From Pedobacter chinensis (GTDB lineage Bacteria > Bacteroidota > Bacteroidia > Sphingobacteriales > Sphingobacteriaceae), in NCBI RefSeq assembly GCF_003339865.1, contig NZ_QPKV01000002.1, positions 372,001 to 436,000 of the forward strand: DNA of 64,000 nucleotides, in the 5' to 3' direction. A program made the position numbers and the translations under genes. A model generated the notes under the pieces. The model saw only the letters and a list, made by a program, of their open reading frames with translations, had not been told where the DNA came from and did not search any database. Below, one piece after another: positions 1 through 9,174 of the stretch (its first letter is position 1; each line of letters opens with the position of its first letter).

Positions 1-95
1 ACACCAAATTTGTTAGACCAATAATCTACCTCATAACTTTCGTTGATGTTGATTCTACCCCGATCAGCACCACCTGTTTTCTGTTTATCATCCAT
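1..95 (-). CDS. DUF3606 family protein (N-terminal part, runs off the window)
   Basis: Translation from the ATG at 95 reads MDDKQKTGGADRGRINI, then ESYEVDYWSNKFGV up to the window edge. The polar start with a Lys-Thr-Gly-Gly-x-Asp-Arg segment followed by a Tyr-Trp-x-x-Lys/Arg-Phe/Leu-Gly-Val segment is the pattern I know from DUF3606, a family of small stress-associated soluble proteins of unknown function. About 31 residues are visible and the C-terminus lies outside. A second DUF3606 protein starts at 531 on the opposite strand and shares the YWxxxxGV core. Function is unknown. Confidence 0.7.
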   Translation of the reverse strand, partial: MDDKQKTGGADRGRININESYEVDYWSNKFG

Positions 96-152
96 GATTT
101 TTTGATTAGATTATTTTAAAACAGTTAATAAATAGAAAAGGTTTTTAAAGGA

Positions 153-385
153 TTAACCCACACTTTCATCTGTATCGAAATCACGTCCATCAAGTGTTTT
201 ACCTTCTTTAGAATAATCGCCCCCTTCCAGGTCTTTATTTAATTCAGAATCTTCATGATCCATAATCTGATCTGCATCTTCATTTTGTGATCCACCAAAG
301 CTAGTTCCATCTACATTCCTTCGCTGTTTTCTGCTATTTGTTCTTCTTTTTTTCGTTCACGAGGATTAATATCCTGATTTTCCAT
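153..385 (-). pseudogene. small hydrophilic protein gene interrupted by a single-base frameshift
   Basis: The ATG at 385 opens MENQDINPRERKKEEQIAEN and then meets a stop after NSEGM. One frame over, a continuous reading runs through RRNVDGTSFGGSQNEDADQ and a strongly acidic tail ending GRDFDTDESVG before TAA at 153-155. The total length of 233 bp is one base short of 78 codons. Adding one A in the AAAA run near residue 19 gives a smooth join (EEQIAEKQRRNVDG); an A7 run near residue 13 would also restore the frame. The conserved-looking composition on both sides suggests a recently broken or mis-assembled gene for a small charged protein of unknown function. It may instead be a programmed -1 shift, since A AAA AAA G is slippery. 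Confidence 0.55.
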
Positions 386-530
386 GGTATATTTCTTTAA
401 ATTAAAAATGGATAATAAAGTTATAATTCGTTAGCTCACAGAAAGTTTACATTATTTTAAAATTTATTTACTTTTCATAAAACCATATTTATTCAGATGG
501 TGTTATTGCTAATAACCAATTTATAAACCG

Positions 531-752
531 ATGGAATATCAAAACATTTCGACAACAGCCAGAAAAGAGCTGATCGATATTGCTGATGAACAGGATCGCA
601 ATTACTGGGCAGCAAGATTAGGCGTAAGTAGTGAAAAATTAAAGTCAGCAGTGAAAGCTATCCAGAGCATGGAGTTCTCCAAGTTAAAAGCTTATTTGAG
701 TATTGACAAAATTACATCTGCAAGCACATATCAACGTTTTGTTAACCAGTAG
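531..752 (+). CDS. DUF3606 family protein
   Basis: A 73-residue soluble protein. After a short leader the segment from about residue 16 to 47 (IDIADEQDRNYWAARLGVS, then EKLKSAVKAIQS) matches the DUF3606 core seen in the partial gene at the left edge: an acidic start, Tyr-Trp, Arg-Leu-Gly-Val and a helix rich in Lys and Ala. There is no signal peptide or membrane segment. The family is common in Bacteroidota and Proteobacteria next to general-stress genes, and its role is not known. It is a single gene, with flanking intergenic DNA on both sides. Confidence 0.65.
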   Translation: MEYQNISTTARKELIDIADEQDRNYWAARLGVSSEKLKSAVKAIQSMEFSKLKAYLSIDKITSASTYQRFVNQ

Positions 753-1091
753 TGATTATTTTACCATGAATAATAAAATCAATGCAGGGTAAAACCAACA
801 GAATGAATTAGATTGTATGATTACTGACTGTGCCTATTTAATAGATCTTCCGCCGAATGAAACCGTTTTTTTCAAACAAATTGTTGGGTATGCATTAAAC
901 ACCCAAAAGCAAAAATTAAGATATTAACGATGCCTTATCCTAAAATGGTTTATCAAATTTACTTTAATAGTAGTGTGAACTGCTTCGGATGAAATGTAGT
1001 GGAGTTGACAAATTTTGAATAAATGTTTGTATTAGACCTTCCGCTACATTTTATTTTAAAATGAATAAAATAAGACTTTAAAGCGCCATTA
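753..1091. other. intergenic region with only a weak 36-residue ORF
   Basis: Between the DUF3606 gene and the end of glgX I see no recognisable gene. One short open frame (817-927, plus strand, 36 residues starting MITDCAYLIDLPPNETVFF) has an ATG and a stop but no recognisable family. It could be a gene remnant or chance. No clear terminator hairpin was found for either flanking gene. Confidence 0.4.
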
Positions 1092-3218
1092 TTATTCTGA
1101 TTTCAGTACCAGAACAGATCTGCCGCTTACCTTTAAATTTTCAGCAGCTGCATACAGCTCCAATTCATTTTTAGAAATCTCTCCGCTGGCAGTATCTAAA
1201 ATCTTTCTCCATTTATTACCATAATCTGCTTTAGGGAGTTTATAATTCAACTCCTCATAGTGTGCATTAAAAATAATGAAGAAGTGGTTGTCCAAAATAT
1301 CCTCACCCATTGGTCCTTTGCTTTGAATGCCTTCGCCATGAAAATAAATGCCAATTGAGCGGGCAAAATCTTTTTCCCAATTATGGCGCTTCATTGGGTT
1401 GCCATCTGGCGTAAACCAGGCGATGTCCTTAATCCCATCTTCGCCAACTTCCTGGCCATTAAACCATTTCCTTCTCCTTAAACTAGGATGGTTCAATCGC
1501 AACTGAATCAGTTCTCTTGTAAAATTCAGCAAAGATTGATCTGCAGATTCCCAATTTAACCACGAAAGTTCGTTATCCTGGCAATAGGTGTTATTGTTTC
1601 CAAACTGCGTTTTACCAATTTCATCACCTGAAACCAACATTGGTATTCCTTGTGATAAAAATAAAGTGGCCAAAAAATTGCGTTTTTGCTGCATACGCAG
1701 ATTATTAATTTCCTGATCATCAGTTTCTCCTTCAACTCCGCAATTCCATGATTTGTTATGGTCTTCGCCATCTGTATTGTCATCAAGGTTAGCTTCATTA
1801 TGCTTATGGTTGTAGGAAACCAGATCATGAAGCGTGAAACCATCATGTGCGGTAATAAAGTTAATGCTGGCCGTTGGTCTGCGGTAATCTTCCTCATACA
1901 AATCAGGACTGCCTAAAAATCGCTGCGCAAATTCGCCCAGCATATTTGGATTGCCACGCCAGTAATCACGCATCACATCGCGATACATCCCATTCCATTC
2001 TGCCCAATCCGGAGGAAATTTACCAACCTGATACCCCCCTTCACCCACATCCCAGGGTTCGGCGATTAATTTTACTTGTGAAATAACCGGATCTTGATGA
2101 ATAATATCAAAAAAGGCACTTAACCGGTTAACTTCATGTAATTCTCTTGCCAGGGTAGAAGCAAGATCGAAACGAAATCCATCAACATGCATTTCTAAAA
2201 TCCAGTAACGCAAACTGTCCATCATAAACCGTAATACATTTGGCAACATCGAATTTAAGGTATTTCCTGTTCCGGTATAATCAGTATAATAACGCTTGTT
2301 TTGTTCTAAACGGTAATAAGAACAATTATCAATGCCTTTGAATGATAATGTTGGACCAAGCTCGTTTCCTTCACCAGTATGATTATAAACTACATCCAGA
2401 ATCACTTCTATGCCAGCCTGATGCAAAGCTTTAACCATATCTTTAAATTCTTTAACCTGTTCTCCGCGGATATCTGATGATGCATAGCGGGAATCGGGTG
2501 CAAAAAAGCCGATTGTGTTGTAACCCCAGTAATTGTTCAGTCCTTTTTCTTCTAAATGATGATCGGATATGAATTGATGAACAGGCATAAGCTCAACTGC
2601 CGTAACACCTAGGTTTTTTAAATAATCTATTGCAACGGGATGTGCCAATCCGGCATAAGTACCTCTTAAATGTTCGGGTATATCCGGATGGGTTTTGGTA
2701 AATCCCTTAACATGCAATTCATAAATAACCGTTTGATGATAATCTGTTTTAGGATGCTGATCATCTTCCCAATCGTAAGTCGGATCTATCACAACTGATT
2801 TTGGAACGAAGGCTGCATTATCGGTTTCACTGAAACTTAAATCCAATTCTTCAGCACCCAATTGGTAACCAAATAAAGATTCATCCCATTTAATATTGCC
2901 AGCTATTGCCTTAGCATAGGGATCTAGCAAGACCTTATTTCCATTAAATCTATGTCCTAAACAAGGTTTATAAGGACCATAAACACGGTAGCCATATAAT
3001 TGTCCTGGGTTGATATCCGGAATATAGGCATGCCAGATTTGGTGCGACCGTTCCTGAATGCTAATTCTTACTGTTTCATTTTCTGCATGTTCATGATCAA
3101 AAAAACATAAATCAACAGCTGTAGCGTTTTCTGCATATAGCGCAAAGTTTACTCCCTTACCATTCCAAGTTGCACCTAATGGATAAGCATCTCCAGGAAA
3201 TTGTAAATATTCAGGCAT
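1092..3218 (-). CDS. glgX: glycogen debranching enzyme GlgX (isoamylase-type, GH13)
   Basis: This 708-residue protein hydrolyses alpha-1,6 branch points in phosphorylase-limited glycogen, releasing short maltodextrins in the cytoplasm. An N-terminal CBM48-like beta domain (about residues 1-130, with FALYAENATAVDLCFFD) precedes a GH13 (alpha/beta)8 barrel. The four GH13 regions are visible: DVVYNH; DGFRFDLAS with the nucleophile Asp; IAEPWDVG with the acid/base Glu; and ITAHDGFTLHDLVSYNHKHN, which is typical of GlgX. The stretch NNYWGYNTIGFFAPD is also a GlgX/isoamylase hallmark. Length fits the family and there is no signal peptide. It stands alone, with no other glycogen gene nearby. An isoamylase or TreX-like label would be the only realistic alternative. 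Confidence 0.95.
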   Translation of the reverse strand: MPEYLQFPGDAYPLGATWNGKGVNFALYAENATAVDLCFFDHEHAENETVRISIQERSHQIWHAYIPDINPGQLYGYRVYGPYKPCLGHRFNGNKVLLDPYAKAIAGNIKWDESLFGYQLGAEELDLSFSETDNAAFVPKSVVIDPTYDWEDDQHPKTDYHQTVIYELHVKGFTKTHPDIPEHLRGTYAGLAHPVAIDYLKNLGVTAVELMPVHQFISDHHLEEKGLNNYWGYNTIGFFAPDSRYASSDIRGEQVKEFKDMVKALHQAGIEVILDVVYNHTGEGNELGPTLSFKGIDNCSYYRLEQNKRYYTDYTGTGNTLNSMLPNVLRFMMDSLRYWILEMHVDGFRFDLASTLARELHEVNRLSAFFDIIHQDPVISQVKLIAEPWDVGEGGYQVGKFPPDWAEWNGMYRDVMRDYWRGNPNMLGEFAQRFLGSPDLYEEDYRRPTASINFITAHDGFTLHDLVSYNHKHNEANLDDNTDGEDHNKSWNCGVEGETDDQEINNLRMQQKRNFLATLFLSQGIPMLVSGDEIGKTQFGNNNTYCQDNELSWLNWESADQSLLNFTRELIQLRLNHPSLRRRKWFNGQEVGEDGIKDIAWFTPDGNPMKRHNWEKDFARSIGIYFHGEGIQSKGPMGEDILDNHFFIIFNAHYEELNYKLPKADYGNKWRKILDTASGEISKNELELYAAAENLKVSGRSVLVLKSE

Positions 3219-3500
3219 TCTTTAAAAATTTAGAATGTTAGTTCAACGTATTTCGGTATCGCAGTTATAATTCATTTTGAAGTAGAAATGTTTTAAAAAT
3301 CTAAAATGAAATTTGAAAGCATGGATTTTTTTACAGGAAAATATCCCGCAGATTCAAGATGATTTACACAGACTTTATTTTTATTTTTTTCTGCATTGCG
3401 AAACCACACGCCCAACGCATTAAGATTCACTCAAGGAAGGAATGAAGATGTGGTTAAAGGTGTAGCAACATGAGATAAGATTTCCCACCTTGAATTTATG

Positions 3501-4646
3501 TTACTTTATAAAATTCTGATAGAGGCTATTGATGGCGGCCCTGCTAAAATCAGGAAAATCATCTGTATAAGTAGCGTTTATTCCGTTGGTAATGATAACA
3601 ATTCCAAATTTTTCCTTCGGATTGAAAAACATGGTACTATAAAGTCCGTAAGCCGAACCAGTATGTCCTTTCAGTTTAACACCAGGTATTAAATTATCTG
3701 CACTCCTGATCGCAAAGCCATAACCTTCATCATTGGTGACTGCGGTTTGCATCAGCTTTGCACTCTTTTTTGAAATAATTTTCACACCATTTGATTTTCC
3801 GTAATTCATGTGCATAATCATGTATCTGGCTAAATCTGTTGCCGAAATTTTCATCCCACCTGTAGGCGAAAAAATCGGGGTACTATAACCCATTACATAA
3901 TGCTGAATTTCAGTTCTACGAGGTGCATAAGCTGTTGGCGATGGTGTAAATTTCCTGTCGTTGGGATTGTATTCGTAAAGCTTAACAAATCGGGTACTAT
4001 CTAAAGAATCAATACAATAGCCTCCGTAAAGTCCTAAAGGTTTTAGCACATGATTTTTAACGTAATCGTCAAACCGCTCGCCGGATTTTTTTTCTATGAT
4101 GGTACCTATTAAGTTGAAATTAAGGTTACAATAATCAAATTTGGTTCCTGGTAAATAATCATTATAACACTTTGCCCAATTTGGATTTTTATCGGGATTG
4201 ATGAGATCGAGATTCAAATATCCCTGCGAATCATTTAAACTTGAAGTGTGAGAAAGTGCCATTCTCAATGTAATTTTTTGATCCGGATATTTTGGATTTC
4301 TAATTTTAAAACCAACCAGGTCGCCAAAATCATTATCCAATGATAGTTTGCCAGCTTCTACCAATTGCATAATTGAGGTGGCAGAAAAAGATTTGGATAT
4401 TGATGCAATCCTAAAAATATCCTGGTCGGTAAGAGGAATATTACGTTCCAGATCTTTCAAGCCGAACGAATGCGTGTAAATGATCTTTCCTTTTTTAACC
4501 ACTGCAACAGAAGCACCAACGGCATTGAATTTTTGCATAACAGCACCGAAATCAGTTTCTGCTTTTTCAAACTGTGCCCGAACGGTTAAACAAAAGAATA
4601 AAAATGGCATCAATGTCAACAGGCATTTAGAACGGTAAAGTTTCAT
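3501..4646 (-). CDS. secreted serine hydrolase of the class C beta-lactamase / D-alanyl-D-alanine peptidase family
   Basis: A 381-residue protein with a cleavable signal peptide (about residues 1-24, ending TVRA). The active-site motifs of the beta-lactamase fold are present: SxxK as S82-I-S-K85, YxN as Y172-C-N174, and HTG in KGHTGSAYG near the C-terminus. Family members are penicillin-binding-protein-like esterases, peptidases or AmpC-like enzymes, and sequence alone does not fix the substrate. It is followed on the same strand by, and may be co-transcribed after, the VOC gene whose stop lies 57 bp upstream of this start. It acts in the periplasm or at the outer surface. Resistance function should not be assumed. 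Confidence 0.85.
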   Translation of the reverse strand: MKLYRSKCLLTLMPFLFFCLTVRAQFEKAETDFGAVMQKFNAVGASVAVVKKGKIIYTHSFGLKDLERNIPLTDQDIFRIASISKSFSATSIMQLVEAGKLSLDNDFGDLVGFKIRNPKYPDQKITLRMALSHTSSLNDSQGYLNLDLINPDKNPNWAKCYNDYLPGTKFDYCNLNFNLIGTIIEKKSGERFDDYVKNHVLKPLGLYGGYCIDSLDSTRFVKLYEYNPNDRKFTPSPTAYAPRRTEIQHYVMGYSTPIFSPTGGMKISATDLARYMIMHMNYGKSNGVKIISKKSAKLMQTAVTNDEGYGFAIRSADNLIPGVKLKGHTGSAYGLYSTMFFNPKEKFGIVIITNGINATYTDDFPDFSRAAINSLYQNFIK

Positions 4647-4703
4647 AATAGGTGGTTAGGATTTAAGTATAGCGTTTAATGGTTTCTTGTTGAATTGAAA
4701 AAT

Positions 4704-5156
4704 TTACTTGGCATCATTTACTTCTAACCAATGTCCGTCTGGATCTTTGAAATAGATTTGTTTTACTCCATCTACACGAATGTTAATTGCGCCTGATTTC
4801 CCAGCCCAATCTTCGAAATTAATATTTTTGCTTTGTAATTTTTTGATAAAATCATCAATTGATGGTACGCTAAAGCATAAATGGTCATTTCTATCAAAAA
4901 TCTGATTGTTTTTTGCTCCTTCTATTAAATGAAGGGCACCTGCGCTCCCTAAAGAAAACCAGGTATGTTTTCCATCTTTAAAAGGTTCGGGGATAATGTT
5001 CAAGCTGAAAACGCTTTCGTAAAAAGTGGTTGATTTACCTAAATCATTTACATAAACGGCGATATGATTTAATACGGCTGGTTTTTGTGCCATGGATTTT
5101 TGAAAGATAAGTATTGATAATAGAAATGTAAATAAAGCTATTTTTTTCATACTCAA
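4704..5156 (-). CDS. secreted VOC (glyoxalase/bleomycin-resistance-like) family protein
   Basis: A 150-residue protein with a signal peptide (MKKIALFTFLLSILIFQ, cleavage likely after SMAQ) followed by a single VOC fold. The beta-alpha-beta-beta-beta pattern starts at LNHIAVYVNDLGKSTTFYE and ends with FKDPDGHWLEVND, the usual C-terminal half of the metal site (Glu in WLEVN). A His in LNHIAV and Glu near the end could be metal ligands. A secreted VOC protein is less common than a cytoplasmic one. It is upstream of and on the same strand as the serine hydrolase. The substrate is unknown. The second Met (MKK) is an equally likely start. Confidence 0.8.
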   Translation of the reverse strand: MSMKKIALFTFLLSILIFQKSMAQKPAVLNHIAVYVNDLGKSTTFYESVFSLNIIPEPFKDGKHTWFSLGSAGALHLIEGAKNNQIFDRNDHLCFSVPSIDDFIKKLQSKNINFEDWAGKSGAINIRVDGVKQIYFKDPDGHWLEVNDAK

Positions 5157-5488
5157 ATATCAGATTTATTTCCTTCAATTGGTAATTACGGCGGCATTAA
5201 CATTATAGCATGAGGAAAAGAAAAAGCAATCTTCTTTTATGCCATAACCTGAACGCTTGGACCATCATTCAGCGCTGGTTTTTGCCATATAGAAATATAG
5301 AGCACATAGCTGTGGTGTTCTTAAATGTCTCAGGTGGTTTTACTCCTGAATTGTCATTATGACGAAGAAAGAAAAAGTAATCTTAATTGTTAATTATTGA
5401 AACACGAGCAGCAAAAACCTGTATTTTACTAACTATTAAGTATATGCAATAACTTTCTTATTTAATAATTTTAGTAAAAACTAACAAC
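5157..5488. other. intergenic region containing one copy of an interspersed repeat
   Basis: No gene was found between the VOC gene and the 5489 ORF. Positions 5282-5339 (TTGCCATA ... CTTAAATGTC ... AGGTGGTT) are clearly related to 16592-16650 further right. The rest is AT-rich and presumably holds the divergent promoters of the two flanking genes. Confidence 0.5.
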
Positions 5489-6460
5489 ATGGGAGTATTC
5501 GCTGCAAATAACGAGAAGCTTTTTAACCAGGCAGAATGGGAAAGTAAAATTGCACCTGAAAATCATAATAAAAGCATTTTTGAGAATGCCGCTAAAAATA
5601 TAACTGATCCAACTCAGTTTATTTTGCTGCAACTATCTGATGGGGATAAACGTGTTTTAAATACCAGTGAAGTTATACCTGGTTTAGTTGGAACAGCTGA
5701 ACGGCCCGATATTAATATGCTTCTTGATTTTGAAGGTTTTAAAATTGGCAGCAATGAGGATATTGATCGTGATACCAAGGCCACACTGCAATTGCAGATT
5801 GGGCAGGAACAAAAAATTGGTGCATTGGAGAAGCTTTTTTATTGTATAAACGGTGGTTTAGATTTATATAACGAAATTAAAAGTGCAAAATCTCAATCTA
5901 AAGATTTTAAGAAAAGTACAGAACAGGCCCTTGGTAACAAACCCATTTCTTTACCAGGTGGGGTTGGACAAATCTCACTAAAGGTTGTAAAACATGAAAA
6001 ACCATCCTGGTGGAATCAGGTTTTTTCATTTGCCAAAACCGATGCTGCAAAAGAACTTTTTTCTCTCATCGGTTTTCCTGGAATTACAGAAACTGCGGTC
6101 AATTGTATCAGTGGGATGTTAGATAACCTTTTCGATAAAAACCCGGAGGTACTTTTTCAAAGTCAGCCTGTAAAACTGGGTTTTACCCAAACGGCCAGAG
6201 ATGAGTTAAGTGGTGGACTTTCTACAAATTTTGTAAGTTGCCTGAATCCTGGTTTTTGGTTAATGGTTAGAAAATCAGATTACAATACAATCATTAATGC
6301 CAAGCCCATTTATTATGGGGGCTATGGAATATTAGCACCCGATGGAATGAACGAAATAGATGCAGTAAGAGATGCGGCCAACAATCCATTTTCGCAAATA
6401 ACCTATGCAGTTATCAGAGCCAGGATGAAAGAGGTTGATTTAAAACAAGGCTTGTTTTAG
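5489..6460 (+). CDS. hypothetical protein, 323 residues
   Basis: I do not recognise this family. The protein is soluble, with no signal peptide or clear membrane span, and begins MGVFAANNEKLFNQAEWES. The middle contains a Lys/Ser-rich helix (about residues 125-150) then a glycine-rich strand (LPGGVGQISLKVVKHEKPSW). A C-terminal part includes NFVSCLNPGFWLMVRKSDYN and YYGGYGILAPDGMNEID. Its stop is 30 bp from the stop of the convergent TPR-like/trypsin gene. The convergent placement with a hydrolase and a protease hints at, but does not prove, a shared module. Confidence 0.75.
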   Translation: MGVFAANNEKLFNQAEWESKIAPENHNKSIFENAAKNITDPTQFILLQLSDGDKRVLNTSEVIPGLVGTAERPDINMLLDFEGFKIGSNEDIDRDTKATLQLQIGQEQKIGALEKLFYCINGGLDLYNEIKSAKSQSKDFKKSTEQALGNKPISLPGGVGQISLKVVKHEKPSWWNQVFSFAKTDAAKELFSLIGFPGITETAVNCISGMLDNLFDKNPEVLFQSQPVKLGFTQTARDELSGGLSTNFVSCLNPGFWLMVRKSDYNTIINAKPIYYGGYGILAPDGMNEIDAVRDAANNPFSQITYAVIRARMKEVDLKQGLF

Positions 6461-6490
6461 GGGTGTTGGTGTTGCATTAATTGAATCTGT

Positions 6491-8215
6491 TTAAATTGGC
6501 TTAATTGGGTTGGCATCTAAAAACCGGGAGAATTCTCTTTTAATGGATTCTATCCAGATCCCTTCATTTGCTTCATATTCGCCTGGTTTATTGTTTAAGC
6601 AACGCATTTCGGCACTGCCTGCATGGTGTAAACCTATCAAATCCCATTGCTGGTTAAATACAGGACTTCCGGAGCTCCCACCCTCTGTTGGCGTACGGTA
6701 GTGTATTTTAGGATCTTCATGATCAAGCAGTACGTTATCTTGAAAAGACAATTGCAACGTGCCGCCAAAAGGATGACCAATGATATATATTCTTTGAGAT
6801 GGGCTTTCCTCATCTATAACCGGCAGGTATTTTGAAACCGGATAAATCTCCACTTTCTCTGTTAGCTGTAACAATCGCTCGTGTTCATCGGCACTAAATC
6901 TTAAAATACTCACATCCAATGCTGTACTTGGAGAAGACCATATAATTTCTGAAGGCTTAAATTCTTCATCACGACTTAATGCTTCGAAAATAATTGTTAC
7001 TTCTTCCGGACGAAGTGATTTTTCTGCAGGATCATTGCTTACAACATGCGCATTGGTAATCAATACCAGTTCATTTCCTAAAGATTCATGTAATGCTTTT
7101 CCTTTCAATAAAAAACCAGTTCCAAACCCCTTTGAACTGTCTCGTCCTAATCTGGCCACCGCCAGGCACCTATCAGAACCTTTGGCATACCATTTATAGG
7201 TTTTAAAAGAGTCTTCGCCAAAAACCTTTTCCAGGGTTATACCAAGAGTATCACTTTTCGTATCTTTTTTAATCGACTCATATTTTTGCAGAATATTTTC
7301 TGAAGCATCTTTTTGATCTTTTAAGTTTTGGGCGTCAATAATCATGCTTCCACCCTCTTTTTCTAATAATTTGGAGCGTAATAGTGGGAGTAAAAGTAAG
7401 CCAGATTCAGATTCAATGGTTAATTGCCAAACTTCTTCAAGCTGCCTTAATGTGCTTGCTAACTGAAATGAAGTAACGTAAGGCATCCGCACATAACCAC
7501 TCATCCATTCCAGCGCGTCACTGGCTTTTCCTAAAGCGATGCAAGCTTCAGCGGCAGTAGAAAAATCCCAGGCTGATGCTTGCTGATCGTAAACGAGTGT
7601 TTCAATTCTATCCAAAATTGTTTGGGCAATCACATCTTCATCCGGAAACTGATCAAAATCAATTCCATCTGCCTTAGCACGTTTTAGCAATGTAACAACA
7701 TTAATTCCATGCCAGGTGTTAGCATCAGGATCTATCAGGTACCCTCCATAATAGTATTGGATGGCTGTTTTTAAAAAATTCTGATTTTGCAATTTATTTG
7801 GATTGTCCGCATCTACATAAACCTGCTTATAAGCCCGCCCCAAAAGACCTTTACATTCCAGGTTAATCTTTTTATTGCCTAGAACTGTTTCATCACGGGT
7901 TTCCAGCTCTAAATCTTTCAAGATACTAATGGCTGCGATTAAATTATCCTGATCAATCAGTGCCTGGGCATATTGCGATATAATTTTGCTTGATGATCGC
8001 TCTGTTTGAATCAATGCATTGCCAACATGTTGCAACAACGGGAACAATCTGTTATCTCTTAAGTCCTGAATAATTTTTTCTAAGTCGGCGATTTCAAAAA
8101 TATCATCGGTTTTATATAAAACCCTAACAAATTCATTGCAAATTCTTTCTACACTTTTGATGTCGTAAGTTTTTAGTGCTTTTTTAATGTTACTATAATA
8201 TTCTGCGGCGTTCAT
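6491..8215 (-). CDS. TPR-like repeat protein with C-terminal trypsin-like serine protease domain
   Basis: A 574-residue protein in two parts. Residues 1 to about 330 are all-helical with TPR-like pairs (for example AQALIDQDNLIAAISILKDL and AAEACIALGKASDALEWM), resembling the helical region found before some peptidase and kinase domains. From about residue 365 a trypsin/V8-like fold begins with GFGTGFLLKG. The catalytic triad is visible as His390 (LITNAHVV), Asp434 (ALDVSILRF) and Ser517 (GGSSGSPVFN), followed by IGLHHAG. There is no signal peptide, so it is probably cytoplasmic, which is unusual for a trypsin fold and typical of regulated or effector proteases. It lies 11 bp downstream of the alpha/beta hydrolase gene, so the two are probably co-transcribed. 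Confidence 0.85.
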   Translation of the reverse strand: MNAAEYYSNIKKALKTYDIKSVERICNEFVRVLYKTDDIFEIADLEKIIQDLRDNRLFPLLQHVGNALIQTERSSSKIISQYAQALIDQDNLIAAISILKDLELETRDETVLGNKKINLECKGLLGRAYKQVYVDADNPNKLQNQNFLKTAIQYYYGGYLIDPDANTWHGINVVTLLKRAKADGIDFDQFPDEDVIAQTILDRIETLVYDQQASAWDFSTAAEACIALGKASDALEWMSGYVRMPYVTSFQLASTLRQLEEVWQLTIESESGLLLLPLLRSKLLEKEGGSMIIDAQNLKDQKDASENILQKYESIKKDTKSDTLGITLEKVFGEDSFKTYKWYAKGSDRCLAVARLGRDSSKGFGTGFLLKGKALHESLGNELVLITNAHVVSNDPAEKSLRPEEVTIIFEALSRDEEFKPSEIIWSSPSTALDVSILRFSADEHERLLQLTEKVEIYPVSKYLPVIDEESPSQRIYIIGHPFGGTLQLSFQDNVLLDHEDPKIHYRTPTEGGSSGSPVFNQQWDLIGLHHAGSAEMRCLNNKPGEYEANEGIWIESIKREFSRFLDANPIKPI

Positions 8216-8226
8216 ATTGATAGAAA

Positions 8227-9174
8227 TTATAATTTTAACATGCCTTTTAAAGCAGCCCTTAATTTTGGTCCGCTTAAATAATTAGTGATATTGTGTCGCC
8301 AGGAACCCCAGTTTTGTTCATTGATTACTTCAATAACTTCTTCCCCACTTAATTTATAATCATTGGCAATATTCCCGTCAAACCCGGCAACAGGATCAAA
8401 TGAGTCATAAACGTTTATCCATGGTCCTTTTATTTTTTCTGCAAATCCGTTTTCCCTATTCCATTCCGGTGCAAACTTATCCTGTACTTCATCAATTCCA
8501 AGCGGACTACCAATCGTCATTAATCCATCGATAGCAGGACATTCGGCTACTCTTTTTAAGCAGTCGTAAATAATCACGGTGCCCATGCTATGACTGATTA
8601 CAATATGCAGATCCGTTTTTACTTCATTTAGCTTATTTAAAACCCGACTGCGAATTTCATCCTGAACGATAAAACTTACGCCTGCTCTCGGGCTAAAAGT
8701 TTTGTTAAACAAATAATGATGTACATCTTTTAACAACCATTTCATTAGTCTGCGTTTAACAAACCAGGGAAGTGGGATTCGCTCCAATGTTCTGGCCATT
8801 TCTTTTTCATCTGGAACTGCATCATCATTCATTAAAACATCAAAAGATAATTTTGAAGCCAATGAATCGACCATTTTACGTTCGTCTCCACTCAAATGTT
8901 CTCTCCACGCCATGTCGGGATCTGCAGAAGATTCAGAAATAATGGCTTCATTACTTTCATAGTTACTCACACTTTCAAAAATGGCATCTTCCATTGGCTT
9001 ATCGTACAGTACATCAGCCCAATAAATCATAGAAGTTGTGATTCCAAGTGCTCCTAAATCAATGGCATCATCGTTATTGAGTGGATCTTGAGCCAAGGCA
9101 TCAAGCCAGATTTTTTTAAGTTTCTTTTCTTCCGGCTTATTGGCTATTCCATGAATGAAGGTTACATGTGGCAT
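8227..9174 (-). CDS. alpha/beta hydrolase fold protein
   Basis: A 315-residue cytoplasmic protein with a complete hydrolase triad pattern: oxyanion segment FIHGIANKP at the start, nucleophile elbow VISHSMGTVI (GxSxG-like, Ser-His-Ser-Met-Gly), an acid in VYDSFDPVAGFD and a His in SWRHNITNYL. An inserted helical lid of about 100 residues, rich in acidic residues, separates the first strand from the nucleophile. The family covers lipases, esterases and PGAP1-like enzymes; the substrate cannot be read from sequence. The downstream partner, 11 bp away, is the TPR-like/trypsin protein. Pairing of a lipase-like and a protease-like enzyme in one small operon is the reason this locus is flagged. Confidence 0.85.
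   Translation of the reverse strand: MPHVTFIHGIANKPEEKKLKKIWLDALAQDPLNNDDAIDLGALGITTSMIYWADVLYDKPMEDAIFESVSNYESNEAIISESSADPDMAWREHLSGDERKMVDSLASKLSFDVLMNDDAVPDEKEMARTLERIPLPWFVKRRLMKWLLKDVHHYLFNKTFSPRAGVSFIVQDEIRSRVLNKLNEVKTDLHIVISHSMGTVIIYDCLKRVAECPAIDGLMTIGSPLGIDEVQDKFAPEWNRENGFAEKIKGPWINVYDSFDPVAGFDGNIANDYKLSGEEVIEVINEQNWGSWRHNITNYLSGPKLRAALKGMLKL

Noticed and set aside
1556..1897. 113-residue minus-strand ORF inside glgX
   Set aside because: Frame shadow of a well-supported GH13 gene; the composition is not protein-like.
5489..9174. Named anti-phage defence system (CBASS, Avs or similar)
   Set aside because: No nucleotide cyclase, STAND NTPase, sensor or other diagnostic domain is visible; only the effector-like pair supports the idea.
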